A stretch of DNA of 64,000 bases from Cyanophora paradoxa (taxonomy: Eukaryota; Glaucocystophyceae; Cyanophorales; Cyanophoraceae), in NCBI GenBank assembly GCA_004431415.1, contig QPMI01000667.1, positions 32,031 through 96,030 of the forward strand, written 5' to 3'. The notes below the pieces were generated by a model, which made no database searches, was not told where the DNA came from, and worked only from the letters and a program-made list of their open reading frames with translations. Positions within the stretch are counted from its first letter, which is position 1. Each line of letters starts with the position of its first letter. Position numbers and translations under genes: made by a program. Of this stretch, positions 45,301 to 56,440 are shown one piece after another.

Positions 45301-46669
45301 CCTTGCTCTGTTGCGCCTTGCCATGCCTCACCCCGCCTTGTACTTCAGGTTAATTTGGAAGGCGATAGCCAGTATTCGGTGAGTGGAACTTGCTATATCG
45401 AAACATCGATTTTACAATAATCGTCACATAGCGGGAACAGAAAAGGCATATTTTCTATGAGCACCATCTGTCCTTTAGGGAGCATGGGAACTCCTTGCGC
45501 GACAATCATCTATCACGTACAAAAATTGCAGTGCGTTGACGTAATGAATATAGATCTTTCCTATGTGATGTCTGATTTAAGTTTCCATTGTTTGTGTGAG
45601 GGTGGGTCATGGTATCGATGCCAGATGGTCAACGCAGATGTCTGGAAGTGGTCAGCCTGCAGATAGTGCGGCTTATGATGATGAGGCTGTGGTATATCTC
45701 ATGTCAGTGTATTGTGATGCGAAAGTAATGTGGTTTGCAGGTTGCGAAGAAGAAGAGGGCAGAGGTCGTGTCTTTTTCCAATTAAGATTTTAATATTCGT
45801 TTGCAGCTTCACTCATGCTATTTGCAGGCGATTTTTGGACCGCCTATAGGTCTTTCGGGATGTGACAGTCCATGGGAGTCGAACATTCCAACTAAATTCG
45901 TCATCTTGACGAAGAAGATTTCATTCAGGTCGGCTTTTTAGTTTCTGGTATTGTATTCAAATAAGTCTCGATGCAGTCGCGATTTCGATTTTGATAAGAA
46001 CGAAATTCGGAAACTTACAATTCAGTATGGCATTGTGACCGAGGTAAGTTCATTGTGTTTTTGATGTAATTCTTTTTTTTGAAAGTGATTGATCTTCAGA
46101 GTCATATTTTCATCGTGGTAGATTGGTTTCCTTGTATTGAGGATGCCGCATCTGCGGATTGTTTTATGTACTGTTGTGCGTGCCATGCTTTACTGCTGGT
46201 GTGATCATAATGTGCGGCAGAGTCATGTGAATGACGACTTCGGAATAAGTTCATCGTTTATTTTACAACTGTGGAGGAGTTGAAGTACAGAAAGACATTG
46301 GATGAGATTTCTTCTTATGCAAATGACGCAATGTGCTTCACTGTACTTCACCTACGAGTACTGGCTATTTGTTCGTAATTTCACGTGCATGACGCAACGT
46401 AGACTTGTGTCATATCTCTTTCTGAATTACGGAGGTATTATTGTCTTCGATATAACGGTACAATGTTTTTTTTTTTTTCTCTTGTCAATGCGTTGCTCAG
46501 ATGAGGCCATATGTGTATTTCGGTATCGCGGTATCATACAAGCAAGGATTTCGTTCGCATCTTTTTTGGCCATGTCTAGTGCTCGAACATTTTTACGCGG
46601 GTAAATGAGCTTGTAATTTTATTTTGATAACTGTATTAACGCAATGAGTGTAGTTTCACGCATGTGCGC

Positions 46670-46674
46670 GTGTC
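46670..46674. other. Target-site duplication, left copy (GTGTC)
   Basis: GTGTC directly precedes the first base of the left terminal repeat and recurs at 56436-56440 directly after the right one. Confidence 0.65.
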
Positions 46675-46704
46675 TATATCTGCACTTTTGGAGTATTGCA
46701 ATAC

Positions 46705-47060
46705 CTTCGACAGAATCTGCGACAGAATCAGTCGATAAAATTCGACAGAATCGGTCGACCGATTCTGTCGCAGAATCAGTCGATCGACTGATTCTGTCGA
46801 TCGACTGATTTTGTCGACTGATTCTGTCGCAGAATCAGTCGATAAAATTCGACTGATTCGGTCGACCGATTCTGGCGCAGAATCAGTCGATCGACTGATT
46901 CTGTCGATCGACTGATTTTGTCGACTGATTCTGTCGCAGAATCAGTCGATAAAATTCGACTGATTCGGTCGACCGATTCTGTTGCAGAATCAGTCGATCG
47001 ACTGATTCTGTCGATCGACTGATTTTGTCGACCGATTCTGTCGCAGAGTCTGTCGATCTA
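46705..47060. repeat. Left 107-bp palindromic satellite array
   Basis: GATAAAATTCGAC recurs at 46734, 46841 and 46948, an exact 107-base period. Each unit is made of nested palindromes (CGACAGAATCGGTCGACCGA, GATTCTGTCGATCGACTGAT) with many TCGA and GATC sites and can fold on itself. Confidence 0.9.
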
Positions 47061-47487
47061 GATCTGTTGTGTTTTTATTTTTCAACCTAATCTGCCGATC
47101 CATATCTTAATTATAATAAGCCAGTTTTATATATATTCTTAATAATTTGTGGCCTGGCCCTAGGCCTAGGCCTCGCCTGCTGCATGCGCCTGCTGTCTAC
47201 GCGTACGTATACTGGGGTCCTGAATCCTGATCGATATATATATAATATATACTCTCTCGGGCCCAGGCCAGGCGCCTGCCCGGCTCCAGCAATCCAGCAG
47301 GCCCCGGGCGCGCCTTGTGCCCACCTGCCTCTGGTTGCTCTGCAGTCTAGAACTAGAGACCGGCGGACTGTAAATTTAGCTATAGGCAGCACATCAACAC
47401 TGAATCATGCAGCGTGGGGCCTAGCACGAGCAGGCTGAAGGGAGAGGTACTAGGGATTCACATGTAGTACTAGTAATTAACTAGTAA
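47061..47487. other. Unpaired segment of the left half of the element
   Basis: Does not mirror the corresponding right-hand segment (55532-56050). AT-rich at first, then with CCTAGGCCTAGG-like palindromes. No gene seen. Confidence 0.5.
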
Positions 47488-50400
47488 GGGCGAGTCATAA
47501 GCCGGAGGATAACGGGTGAAGCGATGCGGCCCGCACCAGGTCGTTCTGCACCTCGCCGCGCTCGCTGCGCAATGCATCGCGGTGAGCGAGAGCTCGAATC
47601 GAATGGAAAGAGCAACGCCGGCACGCAGGCGGCTATGCATGCGCACCTCGGCGAGGAGAGGAGAGGGAGAGGAGAGCACGAAAGCGGCTCTCCTAGGGCG
47701 CCCGGCAGCCCACGACCGCGACCGCTGATGGCAAGGGCGACGCGCTCGCTGCGCTTGGAGAGTCAATCGAAAGAAAAGAAGCGTCCGCGCCGGCGAACGA
47801 CCGCACCTCGGCCCGAGCGGCCGAAAGCATGATCTCCGAGGCGCCCGGCAGCCCGCGACCGCGACCGCGAGGGCGAGGGCGAGGGCGAAGAGCTCGCTGC
47901 GCTCGGATCGAAAGAGAAGAAATATGCGCGACAGCAAACGACCGCACCTGCGCCCGAGCGGCCGCAAGCATGAACTCCGAGGCCGATCCCAGCAGCCACC
48001 GGGCCACACGTCCGGAAAGCGGCACGCGCTGCGCTGCGCACGCCGCCGGCGTTACAACAAGATCAAAGGGCGAGCAGTGGAGACAAGAGCGAGCACCTGG
48101 CCTGCGGAAGAAGGCGCCGGGCGAACTGGGCGGTGGTGTTCTGCTCGCGGGGACCAGTCACGCCCGCTCCCTGGCCCGCCAGCGAAATGAGGGATTGAAT
48201 CAAAGGAGAGGAAACGAAAAGCACCTTGCTTCGCCTCCGCAGCCGCCGCCTACGTTCCGCGCGTGCCTGTCAGCGGCAGAACGCCCACTGGCGACAGCCG
48301 CGGGAGGAATGGACAAAAAAGGCAACAAGGAGGTCGACAGCGATGCGTTCGCGAGCGTTCGCGGCCGCAACCGGGCGCCAGCCACCCTGAAGCAGCGCTC
48401 TGCGTTTGAAATCAGGCGGGCGACAGGCGGCGAGAGGCGCCAGAGGATGCAAGAGAGGACCTTCGAGCATCGTTCGCGCTGGAAGCCGACGAAGTTCGCT
48501 GCGGCGGCAGCAAGTCCGTTCGACCTGGTTTGAAAAGCGGAATCAGAGACGCGGGCAGCGCTGCGAGACCCCGGAGGAGCCAACGAACCGAGCCGCTGTG
48601 AGAGTGAAGCGCGTCCGCGCGGCAGCCTTCAGTCGAGGCTGCAGCTGCTGGCAGCAAGGCACATGAAGGCGCTTCAAGGCAGCAAGTTTGGGGTACACGA
48701 CTGTTGGGAAAAGCCTTGTGAGGCCCACAGCGGCAGGGCCGCCGCGGCAGCCGCGCCGTAGTATAGCTTTTCGAAGCCGCCTGAAGCGATTGCCAACGGC
48801 TCGACCTGGCCCTCGGTCCGGAGCGCCTCCCGCTGCGGCACCTTCGCGCGTGCTCGCAGCACGCAGCGCGAGGCAGCTACAAGCACGTGAGCTTGTAACC
48901 ATGGGTCCAGCTCCCCCGTAGCGTCGTCCCTGCGCCGCGCCGATCCACAGCTAGATCGACCAGGCCCGCAACCCCGCGCTGGGTGACTTCGCCGTGCTGG
49001 CCGGGTTCTTTGCGTGCCTTTCAGCTCACTTACATCCGCAGTATCTCTACCAGACAGCCCCGCGGTCGATTTGGAGGGTTGAGGTGCACGCCGGCCGGCG
49101 GAGCTCTCTCACATGTTTCGGTTCATAGCGCGTCCCTCTAAGATGCTCACGCAGTGCCTCTGACTCTGGACTGGCCGGGCGCTGCGTGAGCGCGCGGACC
49201 GACGCAACCTCCCGATCGGCGGTCGCCTCGGGTGCGCCTACCAAGCACAGCATTTGGCCAGCGACGCGCGAGCGCGTAGCTGACGAGGCCCAGATCGCCA
49301 GGATGGGTGAGCCGCCTCAGATCGTCGCAGTTTGGGAGACATTCTTCTACACTGCCTAGGTGAGCCGGCTGGGCCCGTGCGCGTCGCTGACGGGACGCGT
49401 ACGCGTCGCTGACGGGGCGCGCCGGTAACACAGGATACCGGAAGACGCCGCGTGAAGCCCAGGGGCTGGGGTGCGGCGGGTGGCGACGCCGCTCGCGGGG
49501 CGGGGCGGATCCGGAGGCGCGGCAGGCGGCCGCGTGAATTCCAGGATAGGGCGGAGGCGCTTCCTGCGGCGCTGCAGCTCGCGGAGGCGGGCGGGCGGCC
49601 GGAGGCGCGGCGCGTGGCGGCGCGGCTCGCCGGGCGGGGCAGAGGCGCGGCGGGCGGCCGCACGGCTCGCCAGGCGGGCCGGGGCGCGGCGGGTGGCGTC
49701 GGCGGCTCGCCGGGCCGGGCGGAGGCGCGGCGGGCGGCCGCGAGGCTCCGCTGGGCGGGGCGGAGGCGCGGCGGGCGGCGGCGAGGCTCGCCAGGTGGGC
49801 CGGGGGCGCGGCGGGCGGCGGCGCGGCTCGCGGAGCGGGATGGATCCTCGCGGGCGGCGGCGAGGCTCGCCGGGCGGGGCAGACGCTCGGCGGGCGGCCG
49901 CGCGCCTCGCGGGCCGGGGCGGAGGCGCGGCGGGCGGCGGCGCGCCTCGCTGGGCGGGGCGGAGGCGTGGCGGGCGGCGGCGGCGGCTCGCGGGGCGGGA
50001 TGGAGGCGCAGCAAGCGGCGTCGGCGGCTCGCCGGGCGGGGCGGAGGCGCGGCAGGCGGCGGAGGCAGCTCGCCGGGCCGGGCGGAGGCGCAGCGGGCGG
50101 CCGCGAGGCTCCGCTGGGCGGGGCGGAGGCGCGGCGGGCGGCGGAGGCGGCTCGCGGGGCGGGACGGAGGCGCGGCGGGCGGCGGCGGCGGCTCGCGGAC
50201 CGGGGCAGACGCTCGGCGGGCGGCCGCGCGGCTCGCCAGGCGGGCCGGGGGCGCGGCGGGCGGCGGCGCGGCTCGCCGGGCGGGCCGGGGGCGCGGCGGG
50301 CGGCGGCGCGGCTCGCCGGGCGAGACTGTGGCGCGGCGGGCGGCCGCGAGGATTGCTGGGCGTGGCGGAGGCGCGGCGGGTCGCCGCGCGGCTCGCGGAG

Positions 50401-51000
50401 CGGGATGGATGCTCGCGGGCGGCGGCGAGGCTCGCCGGGCGGGGCAGACGCTCGGCGGGCGGCCGCGCGCCTCGCGGGCCGGGGCGGAGGCGCGGCGGGT
50501 GGCGGCGCAGCTCGCTGGGCGGGGCGGAGGCGTGGCGGGCGGCCGCACGGCTCGCCAGGCGGGCCGGGGGCGCGGCGGGTGGCGTCGGCGGCTCGCCGGG
50601 CGGGGCGGAGGCGCGGCAGGCGGCGGAGGCAGCTCGCCGGGCCGGGCGGAGGCGCAGCGGGCGGCCGCGAGGCTCCGCTGGGCGGGGCGGAGGCGCGGCG
50701 GGCGGCGTCGGCGGCTCGCCGGGCGGGGCCGAGGCGCGGCAGGCGGCGGAGGCAGCTCGCCGGGCCGGGCGGAGGCGGGGCGGGCGGCGCGCGGCTCGCT
50801 GGGCGGCCGGAGGCGCGGCGCGCTGCGGCGCGACTCGCCGGGAGGGCCAGAGGGGCGGCGGGCGGCGGTGCGCAGGCGCGGCGGCCGGCTGCGCGGCTCG
50901 CGTGGCAGGGCGGAGGCGCGGCGTGCAGCGGCACGGCCCGCCGGGCGGGGCGGAGGCGCGGCGGAGGCTCGTGGGGAAGCCTGCAGATGCTCGCTCTGTA
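47488..51000. repeat. Left inverted arm
   Basis: Reverse-complement partner of 52282-55531. Paired positions sum to about 103,050 throughout 47,900-54,700. Differences are mostly single-base homopolymer changes (for example GGGAAAAGCC at 48710 versus GGGAAAGCC on the mirror strand near 54340) plus rare substitutions. Mirrored ORFs exist (for instance 48406-48666 and 54386-54646) but lack recognisable domains. Confidence 0.9.
49553..50990. repeat. GC-rich 39-bp minisatellite, left copy
   Basis: About 37 units of roughly 39 bases such as GGCTCGCCGGGCGGGGCGGA followed by GGCGCGGCGGGCGGC. Because the unit is a multiple of three and has no stop, several frames on both strands stay open for more than 1.5 kb; these long ORFs are artefacts of the repeat. 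Confidence 0.9.
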
Positions 51001-51030
51001 CCGTAGTACTCTTGCGTAGATCATCGGATA

Positions 51031-51576
51031 TGCACCCCGCCCATTTCGAGGGTGGGGAATCCGAATCTGAAGTTCTCGTCAGCTCGTCCGTTCTCATATG
51101 CTCAGCGCGGCGACTTCGCACTTCTTTGCACATGATCATGATCATGAGTCTCTAGCTGCCATTAAAAGAATACTGGGTTCCTGGCACATGTAAGCACCCG
51201 GAGATGATATCAGCGCCCCACTGTGTATCTGTAGAGTATTTGACGAGAAGCTCAGGGCTCCCGGGCATTGCGGCGGGGAAGAACGACTCCCTTATAGGGT
51301 TTCTCCCGAGATCAATTTTGAGAGCCGATTCCCAGTCCGCCCGTGCCTTTCCAGCTCAGATGCCAACGGATACGAGTCATTTGATAGCGTGTTAGATAGG
51401 GCCTCAACGTGATTACCGGCTGCCGGGCTTCTATTCGCATTTCCTGGCGCGCGGGAAGGCCTCAAAATGCCCGCCAAAAATCATTGAATAATGGCGACTT
51501 GCCCTGCAAAATAATGCACGGCACGCTACGAGCTAGCTTGCGGCCTGCGCCGACCTCAAAATCAAATCCAGCACTG
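51031..51576 (+). repeat. Central direct repeat, copy 1
   Basis: 546 bases beginning TGCACCCCGCCCATTTCGAG and ending AATCCAGCACTG. It is repeated at 51744-52281. Copy 1 has eight extra bases (about 51483, CATTGAAT) relative to copy 2. Confidence 0.9.
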
Positions 51577-51743
51577 TCAAGAACCCCCGAAAGCGTCTCA
51601 TCGCCCGGATGTAACTTGTCAGATAAGATGCTATCCTTGGTGATTTCTGTCCTCGAGGCCTCTTCGGGGCAAGTTGACAATCTCGGAGAGCTCGCTTGAC
51701 CTGACGCCGCTCCGTCATCTGGGTCCGCGACTGACTCCACATT
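51577..51743. other. Unique 167-bp centre of the element
   Basis: The only sequence of the central part present once. It contains no ORF of note. Confidence 0.6.
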
Positions 51744-52281
51744 TGCACCCCGCCCATTTCGAGGGTGGGGAATCCGAATCTGAAGTTCTCGTCAGCTCGT
51801 CCGTTCTCATATGCTCAGCGCGGCGACTTCGCACTTCTTTGCACATGATCATGATCATGAGTCTCTAGCTGCCATTAAAAGAATACTGGGTTCCTGGCAC
51901 ATGTAAGCACCCGGAGATGATATCAGCGCCCCACTGTGTACCTGTAGAGTATTTGACGAGAAGCTCAGGGCTCCCGGGCATTGCGGCGGGGAAGAACGAC
52001 TCCCTTATAGGGTTTCTCCCGAGATCAATTTTGAGAGCCGATTCCCAGTCCGCCCGTGCCTTTCCAGCTCAGATGCCAACGGATACGAGTCATTTGATAG
52101 CGTGTTAGATAGGGCCTCAACGTGATTACCGGCTGCCGGGCTTCTATTCGCATTTCCTGGCGCGCGGGAAGGCCTCAAAATGCCCGCCAAAAATAATGGC
52201 GACTTGCCCTGCAAAATAATGCACGGCACGCTACGAGCTAGCTTGCGGCCTGCGCCGACCTCAAAATCAAATCCAGCACTG
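51744..52281 (+). repeat. Central direct repeat, copy 2
   Basis: 538 bases, nearly identical to 51031-51576 and in the same orientation. The pair begins TG and nearly ends CA (CCAGCA|CTG), so remnants of LTR-like ends are conceivable, but no internal retroelement genes exist. Confidence 0.9.
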
Positions 52282-55200
52282 AGAGCCTAGTGCCCGCCCG
52301 CCGCACCTCTGCCCGCCCGGAGAGCCGCGCCTCCGCCCCGCCCGGCGAGCCGCCGACGCCACCGGCCGCGCCCCGGCCCGCCTTGCGAGCCGTGCGGCCG
52401 CCCGCCGCGCCTCTGCCCCGCCGGCGAACCGCGCCGCCGCCCGCCGCGCCCCGGCCCGCCTGGCGAGCTGCCTCCGCCGCCTGCCGCGCCTCGGTCCCGC
52501 CCGCGAGCCACCGCCGCCGCCCGCCGCGCCTCCGCCCCGCCAGCCGAGCCTTGCGGCCGCCCGCCGCGCCTCCGCCCCGCCCAGCGGAGCCTCGCGGCCG
52601 CCCGCCGCGCCTCCGCCTGGCCCGGCGAGCTGCCTCCGCCTCCTGCCGCGCCTCCGTCACGCCTCGCGAGCCGCGCCGCCGCCCGCCGCGCCCCGGCCCA
52701 CCTGGCGAGCCTCGCCGCCGCCCGCCGCGCCACAGTCTCGCCCGGCGAGCCGCGCCGCCGCCCGCCGCGCCCCGGCCCGCCCGGCGAGCCGCGCCGCCGC
52801 CCGCCGCGCCCCCGGCCCGCCTGGCGAGCCGCGCGGCCGCCCGCCGAGCGTCTGCCCCGGTCCGCGAGCCGCCGCCGCCGCCCGCCGCGCCTCCGTCCCG
52901 CCCGCGAGCCGCCTCCGCCGCCCGCCGCGCCTCCGCCCCGCCCAGCGGAGCCTCGCGGCCGCCCCCTGCGCCTCCGCCCGGCCCGGCGAGCTGCCTCCGC
53001 CGCCTGCCGCGCCTCCGCCCCGCCCGGCGAGCCGCCGACGCCGCTTGCTGCGCCTCCATCCCGCCCGCGAGCCGCCGCCGCCGCCGCCGCGCCTCCGCCC
53101 GCCCAGCGAGGCGCGCCGCCGCCCGCCGCGCCTCCGCCCCGGCCCGCGAGGCGCGCGGCCGCCCGCCGAGCGTCTGCCCCGCCGGCGAGCCTCGCCGCCG
53201 CCCGCGAGGATCCATCCCGCTCCGCGAGCCGCGCCGCCGCCCGCCGCGCCCCCGGCCCACCTGGCGAGCCTCGCCGCCGCCCGCCGCGCCTCCGCCCCGC
53301 CCAGCGGAGCCTCGCGGCCGCCCGCCGCGCCTCCGCCCGGCCCGGCGAGCCGCCGACGCCACCCGCCGCGCCCCCGGCCGCCTGACGAGCCGTGCGGCCG
53401 CCCGCCGCGCCTCTGCCCGCCCGGCGAGCCGCGCCGCCACGCGCCGCGCCTCCGGCCGCCCGCCCGCCTCCGCGAGCTGCAGCGCCGCAGGAAGCGCCTC
53501 CGCCCTATCCTGGAATTCACGCGGCCGCCTGCCGCGCCTCCGGATCCGCCCCGCCCCGCGAGCGGCGTCGCCAACCGCCGCACCCCAGCCCATGGGCTTC
53601 ACGCGGCGTTTTCCGGTATCCTGTGTTACCGGCGCGCCCCGTCAGCGACGCGTACGCGTCCGTCAGCGACGCGAACGGGCCCAGCCGGCTCACCCAGGCA
53701 GTGTAGAAGAATGTCTCCCAAACTGCGACGATCCGAGGCGGCTCACCCATCCTGGCGATCTGGGCCTCGTCAGCTACGCGCTCGCGCGTCGCTGGCCAAA
53801 TGCTGTGCTTGGCAGGCGCACCCGAGGCGACCGCCGATCGGGAGGTTGCGTCGGTCCGCGCGCTCACGCAGCGCCCGGCCAGTCCAGAGTCAGAGGCACT
53901 GCGTGAGCATCTTAGAGGGACGCGCTATGAACCGAAACATGTGAGAGAGCTCCGCCGGCCGGCGTGCACCTCAACCCTCCAAATCGACCGCGGGGCTGTC
54001 TGGTAGAGATACTGCGGATGTAAGTGAGCTGAAAGGCACGCAAAGAACCCGGCCAGCACGGCGAAGTCACCCAGCGCGGGGTTGCGGGCCTGGTCGATCT
54101 AGCTGTGGATCGGCGCGGCGCAGGGACGACGCTACGGGGGAGCTGGACCCATGGTTACAAGCTCACGTGCTTGTAGCTGCCTCGCGCTGCGTGCTGCGAG
54201 CACGCGCGAAGGTGCCGCAGCGGGAGGCGCTCCGGACCGAGGGCCAGGTCGAGCCGTTGGCAATCGCTTCAGGCGGCTTCGAAAAGCTATACTACGGCGC
54301 GGCTGCCGCGGCGGCCCTGCCGCTGTGGGCCTCACAAGGCTTTCCCAACAGTCGTGTACCCCAAACTTGCTGCCTTGAAGCGCCTTCATGTGCCTTGCTG
54401 CCAGCAGCTGCAGCCTCGACTGAAGGCTGCCGCGCGGACGCGCTTCACTCTCACAGCGGCTCGGTTCGTTGGCTCCTCCGGGGTCTCGCAGCGCTGCCCG
54501 CGTCTCTGATTCCGCTTTTCAAACCAGGTCGAACGGACTTGCTGCCGCCGCAGCGAACTTCGTCGGCTTCCAGCGCGAACGATGCTCGAAGGTCCTCTCT
54601 TGCATCCTCTGGCGCCTCTCGCCGCCTGTCGCCCGCCTGATTTCAAACGCAGAGCGCTGCTTCAGGGTGGCTGGCGCCCGGTTGCGGCCGCGAACGCTCG
54701 CGAACGCATCGCTGTCGACCTCCTTGTTGCCTTTTTTGTCCATTCCTCCCGCGGCTGTCGCCAGTGGGCGTTCTGCCGCTGACAGGCACGCGCGGAACGT
54801 AGGCGGCGGCTGCGGAGGCGAAGCAAGGTGCTTTTCGTTTCCTCTCCTTTGATTCAATCCCTCATTTCGCTGGCGGGCCAGGGAGCGGGCGTGACTGGTC
54901 CCCGCGAGCAGAACACCACCGCCCAGTTCGCCCGGCGCCTTCTTCCGCAGGCCAGGTGCTCGCTCTTGTCTCCACTGCTCGCCCTTTGATCTTGTTGTAA
55001 CGCCGGCGGCGTGCGCAGCGCAGTGCGTGCCGCTTTCCGGACGTGTGGCCCGTGGCTGCTGGGATCGGCCTCGGAGTTCATGCTTGCGGCCGCTCGGGCG
55101 CAGGTGCGGTCGTTTGCTGTCGCGCATATTTCTTCTCTTTCGATCCGAGCGCAGCGAGCTCTTCGCCCTCGCCCTCGCCCTCGCGGTCGCGGTCGCGGCT

Positions 55201-55531
55201 GCCGGGCGCCTCGGAGATCATGCTTTCGGCCGCTCGGGCCGAGGTGCGGTCGTTCGCCGGCGCGGATGCTTCTTTTCTTTCGATTGACTCTCCAAGCGCA
55301 GCGAGCGCGTCGCTCTCGCCATCAGCGGACGCGGAGCGATCGCAAGCTGATCTTCTGCCTCCTCTCCTCGCCGAGGTGCATAGCCGCCTGCTTGCCGGCC
55401 TTTTCCTCTTTCCATTCGATTTAAGCTCTCGCTCACCGCGATGCGCATGGCGCAGCGAGGGCGGCGAGGTGCAGAACGACCTGGTGCGGGCCGCATCGCT
55501 TCACCCGTTATCCTCCAGCTTCTGACTCGCC
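52282..55531. repeat. Right inverted arm (minisatellite at 52285-53475)
   Basis: Mirror copy of the left arm. Its inner 1.2 kb is the reverse complement of the 39-bp GC-rich minisatellite, somewhat shorter than the left array; the rest (53500-55531) mirrors 47488-49550. Confidence 0.9.
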
Positions 55532-56050
55532 CTTTGTTGCCTAGCAACTAGGGACGAACGACTAATTGAAGCCGCGCGCGAGCGGACGGCGTCGGGCTGG
55601 AGTGCGTGCGGCTGCATCCGGGGCCAGGGTAGGGTTTATATTTGCAGGACTAGGCAGGGCTAGGCGGCAGCCTAGGCCAGAGTAGGGATCATATTTGCGA
55701 TGTGACAGCATGTATGCATAGGTGTGTGCATGCAGATCATGAATTAGGCGGCCCGCACGATATGTGAAAATAGGTGGCCTGCAGATCAACTAATTTATAT
55801 AGATGCAAAAAGCCAATGCCAGATGTACATGTGTTCTGGCCCGCCTATAGCTAGTCATGGGCCGTCAGGGCCTATATATATATAGTGTAGCTGACCTAGG
55901 CCTGTGCATGCGACCTGCAGCTGGATCCCCGGAGATCCTCCACTAGTACTGGCTCAATATTTATACAAGATAATATACAAATCAATAATCTTAATATGAA
56001 GAATATTAATCAATTTATCGACAAACCTGGCGATATATCAATATATATTA
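55532..56050. other. Unpaired segment of the right half of the element
   Basis: AT-rich, with TATATATATAG and CCTAGGC-type words. No gene seen and no mirror match to 47061-47487. Confidence 0.5.
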
Positions 56051-56052
56051 AT

Positions 56053-56402
56053 ATATCAAGTATCGACAGATTTTGTCGACCGATTCTGTCGCAGAGTCTG
56101 TCGATAAAATTCGACAGAATCGGTCGACCGATTCTGGCGCAGAATCAGTCGATCGACAGAGTTGGTCGATCGACTGATTTTGTCGACCGATTCTGTCGCA
56201 GAGTCAGTCGATAAAATTCGACAGAATCGGTCGACCGATTCTGGCGCAGAATCAGTCGATCGACAGAGTTGGTCGATCGACTGATTTTGTCGACCGATTC
56301 TGTCGCAGAGTCAGTCGATAAAATTCGACAGAATCGGTCGACCGATTCTGGCGCAGAATCAGTCGATCGACTGATTCTGTCGATCGACTGATTCTGTCGA
56401 CC
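56053..56402. repeat. Right 107-bp palindromic satellite array
   Basis: GATAAAATTCGAC recurs at 56103, 56210 and 56317, again an exact 107-base period, matching the left array. Confidence 0.9.
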
Positions 56403-56435
56403 AAGTATTGCAATACTCCAAAAGTGCAGATATAT

Positions 56436-56440
56436 GTGTC
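56436..56440. other. Target-site duplication, right copy (GTGTC)
   Basis: Same five bases as 46670-46674, immediately outside the right terminal repeat. Confidence 0.65.

Larger units (their letters stand above)
43722..46674 (+). pseudogene. Gene B, 5' part (interrupted by the inverted-repeat element)
   Basis: The first likely exon begins MLLTVEKVNGQVMTLC near 43722. A basic exon (SNKRRRRNDND, about 43860) could be a nuclear signal. Later exons encode SGQPADSAAYDDEA (45630-45684), VAKKKRAE, IFGPPIGLSGCDSPWESNIP, RDFDFDKNEIRKLTIQYGIV and EELKYRKTLDEISSYANDAM. The last four exons can be phased exactly: one ending 46357, then 46403-46457, 46501-46600, and 46654 onward. All join in frame. At 46674 the exon is cut by the 9.76-kb element; the reading frame resumes at 56441. 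I recognise no domain in this part. Introns are AT-rich GT-AG with CTGAC/CTAAC-like branch sequences. Confidence 0.55.
46675..56435. mobile_element. 9.76-kb inverted-repeat (foldback-type) element inserted in an exon of gene B
   Basis: The ends are inverted copies: left TATATCTGCACTTTTGG continuing AGTATTGCAATAC, right the reverse complement of this ending at 56434/56435. Just inside each end is a 107-bp satellite array. Further in are long inverted arms (47488-51000 and 52282-55531; mirror centre near 51526) that are nearly identical. Between array and arm, about 430-520 bases on each side do not match each other. The centre holds two direct repeats. Five flanking bases (GTGTC) are duplicated, and dropping the element plus one GTGTC restores the open frame of gene B. 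I see no transposase gene inside, so it would be non-autonomous; the family is not identified (foldback/Galileo-type elements have comparable structure but different target duplications). Confidence 0.75.

Noticed and set aside
46705-47060. CRISPR-like array
   Set aside because: The 107-bp units are contiguous satellite repeats with no unique spacers, in a eukaryotic genome.
49147-51155. ORFs of more than 600 codons on both strands
   Set aside because: They follow the 39-bp GC minisatellite, whose unit is a multiple of three without stops. They have no domains and are mirrored in the other arm.
51031-52281. A complete LTR retrotransposon
   Set aside because: The two 540-bp repeats are only 167 bases apart and no gag or pol sequence is present.
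46675-56435. Palindrome as a pure assembly hairpin artefact
   Set aside because: The halves are not perfect mirrors (47061-47487 and 55532-56050 do not match), the centre has direct repeats, and a five-base duplication with restored host frame is hard to explain by a hairpin read. The possibility is not fully excluded.
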